Shown piece by piece: positions 26,507 through 36,107 of a DNA stretch of 47,696 nucleotides; position 1 is the stretch's first letter, and each line of letters starts with the position of its first letter. A model generated the notes under the pieces. It was given only the letters and a program-made list of their open reading frames with translations, did no database searches and was not told the DNA's origin. The position numbers and the translations under genes were made by a program. The DNA is from Verrucomicrobiota bacterium (GTDB lineage Bacteria; Chlamydiota; Chlamydiia; Chlamydiales; JAEYWL01), in contig JAEYWL010000009.1 of NCBI GenBank assembly GCA_023428915.1, positions 1-47,696 of the forward strand. Reading direction: 5' to 3'.

Positions 26507-27988
26507 ATGGGAAAAAAAGTCAAAGTAGCCATCGTCGGGCGTCCTAATGTGGGTAAATCGGCATTATTTAATAGGATTTGTGATAGAAGACTTGCAATAG
26601 TAGATGAAGCTGAAGGAGTTACACGCGACCGCATTTATTCTGATGCAGAATTTTTCGGGTTTCACTTTCAGGCCATTGACACCGGAGGCATTAACCCAAA
26701 ATCTCAAGCAGCCTTTAACAAAGAAATCAAGCGGCAAGCAGAAATTGCCATTGAAGAGGCTGACAGTCTCATTATGGTGGTTGATTCCCAAGTGGGCATT
26801 ACTGATCTCGACCAGCAAATTGCCAAAATCTTACTGCGTACCAAAAAGCCTGTATGCCTGGCTGTCAACAAAGTCGATGACCAGCAGCAGGAAGGGTATA
26901 GCCATCAATTCCGCGCGCTCGGCATTTCAAAAATTGTAGCTGTATCGGCCGCGCAAGGCTGGCACATAGCCGAATTATTAGAAGAAGCCCTGGCAACTTT
27001 TGACAAGTCTCTCATCGAAGAGATCGAAACCACAGCCGATATTAAAGTGGCTATAGTAGGAAGGCCCAATGTAGGCAAATCCTCATTTGTAAACTATGTG
27101 CTCAACGAGGAACGCTGCATTGTAAGCCCTATCCCGGGAACAACCCGCGATAGCGTAGACATAATCTGCGAACGCAAAGGCACACAATTCACCCTGATCG
27201 ACACTGCCGGCATTAGAAAAAAACAGGCGGAACACGAGGCTGTCGACAAATTTGCCGCTATCCGCTCCCAGCGGGCTATTGAACGGGCAGATGTGTGCGT
27301 CCTGATTTTGGACGCGCAGCAGGGAATGACAACCCAAGAGAAGAAAATCGCCAACATGATCCAGGAAGCTGGCAAAGGCTGCGTAATCCTTTTCAACAAG
27401 TGGGACCTGGTGCATGGCTTCCGCATGGAACACTGTCTGCAAAGCATTCAGGAAGAAGTTCCTTTTTTGGCCTATTGCCCCAAGATATTTACCTCGGCAA
27501 AGACTGGCAGAAACCTCGAAAAGGTTTTTGATGCTATTATAGAAGTAGACATTGCTGCAAAAACACGCATCACCACCCACCAGCTGAACAAATTCCTGCA
27601 AGCCGCCATGCAGCGCAACCACCCGCCAATGATTATGGGCAAGCGCCTGCGCATTTATTACATGGCCCAAGTCAGCACAGAGCCGCCTGAATTTGTCATG
27701 TTCATTAACTACCCTCACCTTATGATTGAGGCCTACAAAAAGTACCTGATCAACCAATTCCGCGAAGAGTTTGCCTTTACAGGCGTACCGCTAGTTTTCC
27801 GCCTGCGCGGAAAAGAGCGCAAAGAGCTTAAACGCGAACAGCGCCAACCTTCCCAAACATTAGCTCCGGAAGCCCAAGAAGAGCCGCAAATCGAATACCA
27901 TGAGCACTTTGAAGCTTATGACGATGATGAGGAAGACGACTTCGATGAAGAAGAATACATCTTCGAAAACGAAGACGAAATCAAGTAA
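26507..27988 (+). CDS. der: Ribosome assembly GTPase Der (EngA)
   Basis: A tandem GTPase needed for 50S subunit maturation. It has 493 residues. The first G domain starts at residue 5 (VAIVGRPNVGKSALFNR; DTGG; NKVD). The second starts near 180 (VAIVGRPNVGKSSFVNYVL; PGTTRDS; DTAGIR; NKWD). The KH-like C-terminal domain lies at about 355-445. A very acidic tail (Asp/Glu-rich, about 455-493) extends past the usual end. ATG 26507 follows TGAGGAA at suitable spacing. It is monocistronic, and the following gap (27989-28177) shows no clear terminator. Confidence 0.97.
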   Translation: MGKKVKVAIVGRPNVGKSALFNRICDRRLAIVDEAEGVTRDRIYSDAEFFGFHFQAIDTGGINPKSQAAFNKEIKRQAEIAIEEADSLIMVVDSQVGITDLDQQIAKILLRTKKPVCLAVNKVDDQQQEGYSHQFRALGISKIVAVSAAQGWHIAELLEEALATFDKSLIEEIETTADIKVAIVGRPNVGKSSFVNYVLNEERCIVSPIPGTTRDSVDIICERKGTQFTLIDTAGIRKKQAEHEAVDKFAAIRSQRAIERADVCVLILDAQQGMTTQEKKIANMIQEAGKGCVILFNKWDLVHGFRMEHCLQSIQEEVPFLAYCPKIFTSAKTGRNLEKVFDAIIEVDIAAKTRITTHQLNKFLQAAMQRNHPPMIMGKRLRIYYMAQVSTEPPEFVMFINYPHLMIEAYKKYLINQFREEFAFTGVPLVFRLRGKERKELKREQRQPSQTLAPEAQEEPQIEYHEHFEAYDDDEEDDFDEEEYIFENEDEIK

Positions 27989-28177
27989 AGTCGAAAGGCA
28001 AAAGTGAAAGGCAGAGGCGGAAGAAACAAAGGCCTCTGCAATCCCCTCAGCATTATTTTATTAATTATTAATTTAAGCATCCTAGATAAAAACCCAATCT
28101 AAAGCTTTGCGTCTTAGCGTTCAATTATAAAATATTGCTGGAGTAAATATTCGCGCAGACTGCAGTCTCTTTGCCTC

Positions 28178-31100
28178 TTACTGCTCTTCTTCCTCTTCGG
28201 TGATGACAGGAGGGTCTTCATTGCCGACTTGAATGTCTTTCAGGAGCTCCAGAATCTGGTTGCGGTCGAGCTGCTTGAGGGCGCGGTGGTCATCGGCAGC
28301 GACAATTTCTTCCATCAAAGCCCCTTTAGACTCGATCATCTCATTGATGCGCTCTTCAAAAGAGCCCTTGGTTACTAACTTAAATACTTGTACACCGCGC
28401 TGCTGCCCTATCCTATGCACCCTGTCGGTGGCCTGATTTTCACGGGCGGCATTCCACCAGCGGTCGTAGTGGACCACTACTGAAGCTGCAGTTAAATCAA
28501 TGCCAAGACCCGCTGCTTGCAGTGAAGCAAGGAAAACTTCACACTTTGGATCTTCATGGAAGCGCTTAATTTCTTCCCCCCTATTGACGGTAGATCCTCT
28601 GATTTGTGCATAGCGGATTTTTTTCTCTTTCAAATAGGCCTGGATAATATCCAGCTGAGTCAAGTATTGTGAGAATACGACCACCTTTAAGCCGCTGTCG
28701 CGCACTTCATGGAGCAACTCCAAAAACAGCTCCCACTTGCCTGAGCGGTATTTTTTATAGTTTTCAGGGTCTTTCAAATAAACAGCTGGATGGTTGCAAA
28801 CCTGCTTAAGAGAGGATAGTATGGCGAATATGTGCACGTAAGGCACAGGCTTGGCGTGATTTTCCATCTCTTGCATAATTTTGGGACGTTCCCCTGCCAA
28901 AATGCTATTATAGAGCTCAATCTGCTCATTTGAAAGCGGGCAATAAGACAGCTCTTCTGTTTTCTCGGGCAGATCTTTTAATACTTCTTCTTTTTTGCGG
29001 CGCAGCATAAAGGGTTTTATGAACTTGGCCAAAATGGCTTTTCTTTTCAGGTTTTGCTCTTTCTCAATGGGACGCACAAAAAACCGCCGGTAGTCCATAT
29101 CGCCTGGCATATATGAAGGCAGTACAATATCAAATAGCGATTTTAACTCGCGGAGATGATTCTCAATGGGAGTTCCTGTAAGCCCAAGACGCATTTTGGC
29201 TTGAATAGCAAGGAGCGAGGCATGAAGCTGGCTTTGGTAATTTTTAGCCGTCTGCACCTCATCCAGGATAGCAATTTCAAAGTAGACTTGGCTGAGCAGC
29301 TTGCTTTCAAGACGCCAGATACCGTACGATGTAAGCAACAGGTCATAATCAGATTTAAAATCAGAAAAGCTTCTTTTTGAACCGAAGAAAGAGCAGATCT
29401 TTAAATCGGGTAAAAATTTCTGCAGTTTTTCTTCCCAATGGTAAATCACAGAAGTTGGACAGACCACCAAATAATGTTTTTTGTAAGGCAATTCAGGAAA
29501 ATGGTTGCGCGAAGCGGCGATGATAGCCATGGCTTGGTGAGTCTTGCCTAAGCCCATATCATCGCAGAGCAAGCCGGAAAGGCTTTGATGATAGAGAAAC
29601 CAAAGCCACATCAGGCCGATCTCCTGATAGCTGCGCAAAGAGCTTTTTAATCCAGTGAGATCCGGCGGCTCAGGGGCTTTAAACTCGGTGATCTCTTTTA
29701 ATATCTCATGCGTATTGGCAACAGAACGTCCTCTTCCCCCTTCAGGGGCAATCACAGTATCAAATGCATTTAACTTCAATAATTGCAGGGTGGTCAGCGA
29801 AAAGCTCATTTTTTTCTTGTCGACCAGCTCTGCTGCAAAATGCCGGAGCCAATTAAAACGATCTTCCTTCAGGTCAAAGAGGCCTGCAGGTGTTGCGGCA
29901 TAGCGTTTTTTGGCCTTAACTGCCTTCCAAACTTCTACCGCAGACACAACCCCTATCTCGCTGTGGTAATGAAACTTAACTTCGTAGACTTTTTCACCCA
30001 CGCTGTCTTTCTTTTCTATTTGTTCTGCAACCAGCTCGAGGCGCTGCGGTTTTGTGAGTTTAGTGTCTAAGCTGAGTACATATTCTTTTATTTCAGGCAG
30101 GATGAACTCTACAAACTCATCAATATCACCCGGGGGCAAATCCAAGGGACAGCCAAAAATCTCCCGTATCTTGGAAGGCATCGGTAATTCATAAAACCCC
30201 TCCCCTTCAGCATAGGAAAAATCGCCATAGAGGTGTATGGCTTTTTGCCGCCTGTCAGGTTTTACATACCACTCAGGGGCAATTTCAATATGGCGGTAGC
30301 GCGTCAGCCTTACAGACAAACCGCAACTTGAGAAGGGGCTTTCCGACGCAAAAAAATGAGGCATAAGGGCAAGCTCATCCCTGTGCATACGTATAAAGAG
30401 TGGAACCTGCTCCTGCGGGAGCGTAACTCCTGCCCGTATCGGCAAATTTATTTGCGATCCCATTTTTTGATAGAATCCTTGCTCTGGAATATATACCCAG
30501 CGTCCAAAATCAAATTGGGCTCCATCTAAAGGGCTGTCTGCAGTTATATGGGTAAATTCCAGACGCCAATCGGCATCCACTTGATAAGAGAGCTGGGCTT
30601 CGATATTGACTAGATGGGTTTGAAATCCCTCTTGGGTATTCAACCAGGAGCGGTGCTGGCTGACAAAGACTGATATATCCGCTTGAGGGATTATTAGCTC
30701 AGCCTCTTCAAACTGTTTACCCTCTATTTTGTAAAAGCCATCATCTTGCAAATAAGCCCAGCTGCCATAAAATCGTGAATAAGGCTGCTGCAGATCGCCC
30801 GGTTCAAAAATATAGCTTACAATATGCAGATTCATTTCCTGATCGAAATTTATCTGGTAAGAAACAGAGACAGGATCGCTATTAAGGCTTTCATTATTCA
30901 AGTAGGCTTTAAGCTCTTCATGATGGTATTCTAAAGCATCGGTAACATCATCACCATGCAGGACTGTATCGGCCCTTAAACCTTTAGGATTAATCGGGTA
31001 AAACCCATCTTTTGAAACATATTCCCAACCATCAATCACATATCCATTGCGAGGAGGTTTTTCTTTCATAACATCTTCCCCGTCTATTTTGATCACAGGA

Positions 31101-31951
31101 AAGATGGCCAGAGTTTGCTGTTCCTGGTCATATACAACTTTATGAATGCCTTCTTTTTCAAATCCATGTACTTTTAAAGAAGTGTTGACTGTTGTAAGGG
31201 CCGGAATAATTAAGGGGAGATTAGCTGACGACAGATAGAAGTACACACCAAATTGCTTGTGAAAAATTACTTCTACCCACTGAGGAAGCCCTGATTGAGT
31301 TTCAATAAAGGTAATTTCGTAGGGATTTCCCTTTTCCTGCAATTCCAGCATCCATTTTGCCAAGTCATTCCAAAATGAGAGTTCATAACGCAGGTTCGTA
31401 GAAGGTCTTCCTGCACGCCACAAATCGATTTCCTCTACCGAAAGATTGGAAAATTTAAGTGAAGTCTCTTCCGTTTCTTTGGGCCGCTCTTCTATCAGGT
31501 TTTTCAACAGGTCGGCAGTGTGCTCTTCTGTGGCTTCTATTTCAAAAATAAGTTTCTTCGTAATACTGCGTGCTTCATAAAATCCCTTTTTGATTTTGCG
31601 CAAGGGCTTTGCTGAATAGTTCATTTTTTCAGCAAAAAGCAAGCAAAGTTTATTCCAAAGGGAATTTTTGAAACGGCGATGTAAAGGCTGATTGAAATTA
31701 CCGAAAATTACTTTATAAGCAGCAGCTAAATGCTCACAGCCTGGTTTTGCATCTTCTTCCTCGCAAGAACAAAAGCTATCCTTGATTTCACCCTTTTCAC
31801 CAAGCTGAAGGAATACCCAACACTCTTCTTTTGCATCGGGATTAGCCACTTGAATTTGATAAGTACTGCCGGAAAATTGAATAGCACCAACTAACTTTTC
31901 ATACTCATTTATTTCCGACTCATACTCTTTTAAAAAAGATGGAAGTTCCAT
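28178..31951 (-). CDS. SWIM zinc-finger SNF2-family helicase
   Basis: A large ATPase/translocase acting on nucleic acid (1257 residues). A SWIM zinc-binding motif lies at residues 61-74 (CSC-x8-CEH). The middle (150-780) is a long region of repeated beta-rich modules, each with a G-x(n)-YV.(K/E)(D/Q)GFY-like pattern. The SNF2 core spans about 785-1230: DDMGLGKTHQAMAI (motif I), a DEVQ box (motif II, in place of DEAH), LTGTPIENHL (motif III), VVVFSQYL (motif IV) and HRIGQQRGVQV (motif VI). Chlamydia has a SWI/SNF protein of this type (CT708). It is the last gene of a probable ald / Hsp70-like / SNF2 operon (44-base gap). No ribosome site is visible before ATG 31951. Confidence 0.93.
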   Translation of the reverse strand: MELPSFLKEYESEINEYEKLVGAIQFSGSTYQIQVANPDAKEECWVFLQLGEKGEIKDSFCSCEEEDAKPGCEHLAAAYKVIFGNFNQPLHRRFKNSLWNKLCLLFAEKMNYSAKPLRKIKKGFYEARSITKKLIFEIEATEEHTADLLKNLIEERPKETEETSLKFSNLSVEEIDLWRAGRPSTNLRYELSFWNDLAKWMLELQEKGNPYEITFIETQSGLPQWVEVIFHKQFGVYFYLSSANLPLIIPALTTVNTSLKVHGFEKEGIHKVVYDQEQQTLAIFPVIKIDGEDVMKEKPPRNGYVIDGWEYVSKDGFYPINPKGLRADTVLHGDDVTDALEYHHEELKAYLNNESLNSDPVSVSYQINFDQEMNLHIVSYIFEPGDLQQPYSRFYGSWAYLQDDGFYKIEGKQFEEAELIIPQADISVFVSQHRSWLNTQEGFQTHLVNIEAQLSYQVDADWRLEFTHITADSPLDGAQFDFGRWVYIPEQGFYQKMGSQINLPIRAGVTLPQEQVPLFIRMHRDELALMPHFFASESPFSSCGLSVRLTRYRHIEIAPEWYVKPDRRQKAIHLYGDFSYAEGEGFYELPMPSKIREIFGCPLDLPPGDIDEFVEFILPEIKEYVLSLDTKLTKPQRLELVAEQIEKKDSVGEKVYEVKFHYHSEIGVVSAVEVWKAVKAKKRYAATPAGLFDLKEDRFNWLRHFAAELVDKKKMSFSLTTLQLLKLNAFDTVIAPEGGRGRSVANTHEILKEITEFKAPEPPDLTGLKSSLRSYQEIGLMWLWFLYHQSLSGLLCDDMGLGKTHQAMAIIAASRNHFPELPYKKHYLVVCPTSVIYHWEEKLQKFLPDLKICSFFGSKRSFSDFKSDYDLLLTSYGIWRLESKLLSQVYFEIAILDEVQTAKNYQSQLHASLLAIQAKMRLGLTGTPIENHLRELKSLFDIVLPSYMPGDMDYRRFFVRPIEKEQNLKRKAILAKFIKPFMLRRKKEEVLKDLPEKTEELSYCPLSNEQIELYNSILAGERPKIMQEMENHAKPVPYVHIFAILSSLKQVCNHPAVYLKDPENYKKYRSGKWELFLELLHEVRDSGLKVVVFSQYLTQLDIIQAYLKEKKIRYAQIRGSTVNRGEEIKRFHEDPKCEVFLASLQAAGLGIDLTAASVVVHYDRWWNAARENQATDRVHRIGQQRGVQVFKLVTKGSFEERINEMIESKGALMEEIVAADDHRALKQLDRNQILELLKDIQVGNEDPPVITEEEEEQ

Positions 31952-31995
31952 TTTTTTATAATATCACAAACTAACATAACTAAGAATATTTTTAC

Positions 31996-34740
31996 TTATT
32001 CATGAAGACTCAAACCTGTAGGCAGCTCTTCACCAAATACAGCTTCGTTTTCTTTCTGGCTAAACTGCACATGGTGCTGCAGAATTTGGCTTAGGTATTC
32101 ACTATCTGGAAGTGCAGCAATCCTTTCAAGTACTTGTTTTATTACTGCGGCCGGTAAATTTATCTCGCGATGCTCTGTTTTACGGGCCAGTTGAGCTATC
32201 AAAAAAGAAAGCTGCTCCTCTTCCAGGCTCGAAATGGCCAATAGACGATTAATCCACTTAGCACAAGTCTCTTTAGGCACTACATGTGCGACAGTGCCAT
32301 GCCATAAATGGCGTGCGCCCAAACGCGCTAAAGCCCAAAATTCAACCGGCAAGGCGGCTTTTTTTTCTATACGCTGCAGGAGAGCTTCTCCAAGCTTTTC
32401 CTTCAAGGCTATATCGAGCTGTTCAAAGGAAGCAAAGGCCCGCAACAATTCTGTGTAAAGATAAGCTGAAAGCTTTTCCTGCATCAGTTCCCCTTTTTTA
32501 TTGAACAAAACAGCCAGCAGCTCCTGTACAAGTTGTGTTTGCTGTCCTTTATTTAAGCCGGCTGCAATGCGGCGGTAGCAAATCCATTTCTGTATCTGCA
32601 CTTCTTCTTTCTTATTCCTGGACTCCCCTAACAAAATTTTCCAGAGGTCTTTCATGCGGAAGTCATCTAAGGGATATCCTAAACCTGGCCGTAAGAAAAA
32701 TCCGGCTAAGTTCCACCAGCGCGCTTCATGCTCCGGGGAAACTTTTCGCCGATCGGCAAGCTTAAGTAAAACCGGCCATAAATTGCGCAGCAGCGTTGAA
32801 CTCCAGGTTCGTCTGGGTTTTCCGCTTAACGCTTCTAATTTTTGATAAATTTCCCTAGGGCGTACCTCTGCGGTTGCAAAGAGGCTTTCCAATAATCCCT
32901 GCATTTTTTTAGCAAGCTCTGCATCCTGTGAGTCAATAATTTCTGCCGTCGCGGCTGCTGCGCCAGGTTCAAAACCGGCTGCGCTCTTAATTTGAAATTC
33001 CAATTTCCAACGCTGATTCGAATTTAAGGCCTCTAACCACAATTCAATGGTTCCAATGGCGCTAAGGGAAGCTTCCAGTTTCACGGGGATTTTTTCCTGG
33101 CTAGCCTCCAGCGATTTTCCAAAACGCAAGATCGTGTGAATTGCAGGCAGGGGATGCAGTTCTTCCTCTTGTATCTCAACTAAATCCCCTAATTTATCTT
33201 GCAGCCGCGTATGGGAGCTATACAATGAGAAAGTCACAGGGCGGTTCGGCAAAAGATGAAAGATCTGGTTGGAAGCTGCCTTTTGCCCCTCTTCGGAACC
33301 ACGCTCGAGTATCGTAACCGCTTTTTTTACTTGTTGATGGGTAATTGCAACGTAATAGGTTGCCGCGGTCCCCCCGCCGATCTTTAAACCAACTCCAAGA
33401 CGGGCCTTTCCATAATAAGCCGCTCCCTTCGCTACAGCTAAATCAAGGCTTTTGCTTGACAATACTGTCAAATCGTTAGCGGGAAACCAGGTTTTTAGAG
33501 CATTGTAAATGGCCTCCTGAAAAGCAGGCGGCTTCATGGCCCCGCCGTTAAAAAGCAGCAAATCTGGCGCAAGCTTTGGGTAGAGATGGCGATGGGAATG
33601 CAAGAAGTGGGCTAAGTGCTTGGTGATTGATGGGTCTTTCTCATAAGGCAGGCCAAAGGATTTTAAGCCGCTTGTCTTTTCTAGCTGAATGGCCTGCTCC
33701 CAAGGATAATCGCCAAAAAAGCCATTCAATAATAGATCTAAGGCTTCTTTTTTAGCCAAGGTAACTGTTTTACTTCCCTGAATTACAGAAGAACCGGAAC
33801 CTTGCAATACAATTGTTTTTTGCCCGATTTGACCCGCAGGCTCAAGCAATTCTTCTTTAAGTTCGCGGCATGCGCTGAGCAGCTGCTGCCACTGGGTAGC
33901 CGCCAACTCCCCTTGCTCTGAAAGCTGTCCTTCCAGCTTATGGGCTAAAGCGGCATCCATATTATCGCCGCCTAAAAGAAGATGCTCGCCTACTGCCATG
34001 CGTTGAAACTGTAATTCAGCGCCAATTTTAGAAACTTGAATTAAGCTAAAGTCGGTAGTTCCGCCGCCGACATCGCATACTAATATGGTTTGCCCGGGTT
34101 TAAGCAGTTCCGGCAATTGTTTTTCATGCTGGGCGATCCAGCTATAAAAAGCAGCCTGCGGCTCTTCTAACAAGACAAAATTCAAGCAGCCGGCCATTTT
34201 TGCAGCTTCAGCGGTCAAGGCGCGGGCAGACTCATCAAAGGAGGCTGGGATAGTGAGGATCACAAGCTGCTGTTCCCAAGCCTTGGCTGCTTCTCCTTTG
34301 GCCATGACATAATCCCAGCTCTCTTTTAAGTGCCTGAGATAAAGTGTGGAGGCCTCCAACGGGCTTATTTTACTCTCTTGAGGTCCTTCTAAAGGTAAAA
34401 TGCGCTCTTTACGCCCGGCGCCTGCATGACTGAGCCAGCTTTTGGCTGAACTCACCAAGCGGGTAGGAACTTTGGCGCCCTGCAGTTTGGCAAATTTGCC
34501 AACCACCACTCCAGGCTTTTTTTTCCAAGGCAAATCCAAGGCTTCAATTGGCCATTCGCCCTCCTCTGACAGATAACAAAATGAGGGCAGGGTCGCTAAA
34601 GACACTACTTGGTAAGGGGCTGCTAATTGGGGAATGGCAAATTGTTGAATTGCGAGTGTTGGATTACCCGCCTTGTCTAAATCGACATAGGCAACACAGC
34701 TGTTGATAGTTCCTAAATCGACACCAATAATGTATTGCAT
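31996..34740 (-). CDS. Hsp70-like ATPase with non-canonical C-terminal region
   Basis: A 914-residue DnaK-superfamily protein. The nucleotide-binding fold covers residues 1 to about 450: IGVDLGTINSCVAYVD (phosphate 1), ILVCDVGGGTTDFSLI near 217 (phosphate 2) and LLFNGGAMKPPAF near 390 (adenosine motif). A short beta-sandwich-like region follows, then about 300 helical residues unlike the usual DnaK lid. This matches the long 'Hsp70 family, DUF3731-type' proteins found in several Gram-negative bacteria. It is not the housekeeping DnaK. It begins 7 bases after the ald stop codon and precedes the SNF2 gene. Its clients are unknown. Confidence 0.88.
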   Translation of the reverse strand: MQYIIGVDLGTINSCVAYVDLDKAGNPTLAIQQFAIPQLAAPYQVVSLATLPSFCYLSEEGEWPIEALDLPWKKKPGVVVGKFAKLQGAKVPTRLVSSAKSWLSHAGAGRKERILPLEGPQESKISPLEASTLYLRHLKESWDYVMAKGEAAKAWEQQLVILTIPASFDESARALTAEAAKMAGCLNFVLLEEPQAAFYSWIAQHEKQLPELLKPGQTILVCDVGGGTTDFSLIQVSKIGAELQFQRMAVGEHLLLGGDNMDAALAHKLEGQLSEQGELAATQWQQLLSACRELKEELLEPAGQIGQKTIVLQGSGSSVIQGSKTVTLAKKEALDLLLNGFFGDYPWEQAIQLEKTSGLKSFGLPYEKDPSITKHLAHFLHSHRHLYPKLAPDLLLFNGGAMKPPAFQEAIYNALKTWFPANDLTVLSSKSLDLAVAKGAAYYGKARLGVGLKIGGGTAATYYVAITHQQVKKAVTILERGSEEGQKAASNQIFHLLPNRPVTFSLYSSHTRLQDKLGDLVEIQEEELHPLPAIHTILRFGKSLEASQEKIPVKLEASLSAIGTIELWLEALNSNQRWKLEFQIKSAAGFEPGAAAATAEIIDSQDAELAKKMQGLLESLFATAEVRPREIYQKLEALSGKPRRTWSSTLLRNLWPVLLKLADRRKVSPEHEARWWNLAGFFLRPGLGYPLDDFRMKDLWKILLGESRNKKEEVQIQKWICYRRIAAGLNKGQQTQLVQELLAVLFNKKGELMQEKLSAYLYTELLRAFASFEQLDIALKEKLGEALLQRIEKKAALPVEFWALARLGARHLWHGTVAHVVPKETCAKWINRLLAISSLEEEQLSFLIAQLARKTEHREINLPAAVIKQVLERIAALPDSEYLSQILQHHVQFSQKENEAVFGEELPTGLSLHE

Positions 34741-34747
34741 GGCGGCC

Positions 34748-35857
34748 CTAAATAATTTGCTCTGGCGGAGTGTAGTCGTACCCTAGGTCAAACGCAATAT
34801 GCTCGTTGGTTACATGCCCCTTATACACGTTAAGTCCATTTTTTAATCCAGGATCTTCTGAAAGAGCCACTTTAAACCCTTCATCTGCTATTTTCAGGGC
34901 GTAGTTGAGAGTCGCATTAGTTAACGCCAAGGTTGAGGTGCGGGCACAGGCGCCAGGCATGTTGACAACACAGTAATGAACAATATCGTGATGGATGTAG
35001 AAGGGACTGCTGAGATGCGTTGGTTTGGAAGTCTCGCTGCATCCCCCTTGATCAATTGACAGATCTACAATCACAGAACCGGGCTCCATGCTTTGAATTA
35101 TTTTTTCTGTCAGCAATTTTGGAGCCGTTTTACCTGGTATCAATACTGAGCCTACAATGACATCTGCTTCGGCGGCAATCTCTTCGAGGGCATTATTTGA
35201 GGAAAAAAGTGTTTTAACTCTTGGACCAAACAATAAATCAAGCTCTGTGAGGCGGGCAATATTATTATCGGCAATCGTAACATCTGCCCCTAATCCAAGC
35301 GCCATGCGTGCAGCCTCAGTCCCGCCAACGCCTCCGCCCAGCACGACTACTTTAGCAGGCAAGACACCCGGCACGCCGCCAAGCACCACTCCCTTGCCTC
35401 CATTTATCATCTGCAACCCCGCGGCTGCAGCGGGAATGGACATTCTTCCGGCAATTTCACTCATGGGAATCAATAAAGGCAAGCGTCCATGGTCATTTGT
35501 CACTGTTTCATAGGCAATGGCAACAGACTTACTATCTATTAATTGCTGGGTCAAAGCTTTATTGGGCGCCAAGTGCAGAAAGCAAAAAAGGATTTGATTC
35601 TCTTTTAACAGAGGGTATTCAGGCGGCAAGGGCTCCTTAACCTTGATCACCATATCAGCCTGATAAACATATAAAGCAGATTCAACGATTACCGCTCCAG
35701 CTTGTTTATAAGCCTCATCAGGAAACCCTATAGCTTTACCGGCATGGGTTTGCACAAGCACTTTATGCCCGGCTTCGATAAGAGCCCTGGCCATAGATGG
35801 AGTGGCCCCCACCCTATTTTCGTTGTCCATAATCTCTTTAGGAATTCCGATTTCCAT
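34748..35857 (-). CDS. ald: Alanine dehydrogenase
   Basis: NAD-dependent interconversion of L-alanine and pyruvate plus ammonia. Starting at ATG 35857 (AGGAG 5 bases upstream) the protein has 369 residues, the normal size; upstream in-frame codons to 35911 are probably not translated. Visible landmarks are MEIGIPKE at the start, R15 in NRVG, catalytic Lys and His in VIKVKEP and CFLHLAP, and the Rossmann loop GGGVGGTEAARMALGLGADVT near 170. It shares an operon with the Hsp70-like and SNF2 genes; the functional link is unclear. A long inverted repeat lies 125-226 bases upstream. Confidence 0.96.
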   Translation of the reverse strand: MEIGIPKEIMDNENRVGATPSMARALIEAGHKVLVQTHAGKAIGFPDEAYKQAGAVIVESALYVYQADMVIKVKEPLPPEYPLLKENQILFCFLHLAPNKALTQQLIDSKSVAIAYETVTNDHGRLPLLIPMSEIAGRMSIPAAAAGLQMINGGKGVVLGGVPGVLPAKVVVLGGGVGGTEAARMALGLGADVTIADNNIARLTELDLLFGPRVKTLFSSNNALEEIAAEADVIVGSVLIPGKTAPKLLTEKIIQSMEPGSVIVDLSIDQGGCSETSKPTHLSSPFYIHHDIVHYCVVNMPGACARTSTLALTNATLNYALKIADEGFKVALSEDPGLKNGLNVYKGHVTNEHIAFDLGYDYTPPEQII

Positions 35858-35981
35858 TTTAGCTCCTGCACACATTGTAAATGAAGGGTTGATTTTCGTG
35901 CCCGCGCCCATCTTATTGCCCGTAAGTGTCTACGCGCCCGAAAACAATCTTATTATTAATATTGTCTTCTGCTAATACTGT

Positions 35982-36083
35982 CTTTAAACCCGACTTGCTA
36001 CTTTATAATAAGTCATATTCGAAAGTTTTTTCTCTCTAAAAGCTCGCAACTGACTCTTAGAAGATAGCAAGCCGGGTTTTAAG
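35982..36083. repeat. 102-base nested inverted repeat between the M50 gene and ald
   Basis: Arms of 19 bases at 35982-36000 and 36065-36083 match at 17 positions as inverted repeats (core AACCCG.CTTGCTA). Inside, CTAAAAG (36037-36043) and CTCTTAG (36054-36060) form a smaller imperfect hairpin. It could be a terminator-like or regulatory RNA hairpin of the minus-strand transcript reaching ald, or a degraded mobile repeat. Confidence 0.65.
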
Positions 36084-36107
36084 TCTAATATCCGTTATCG
36101 TCCTAAA

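Noticed and set aside
27083..27757. 224-codon minus-strand ORF
   Set aside because: Fully antisense to der; the codon pattern follows the sense gene, and no ribosome site was seen.
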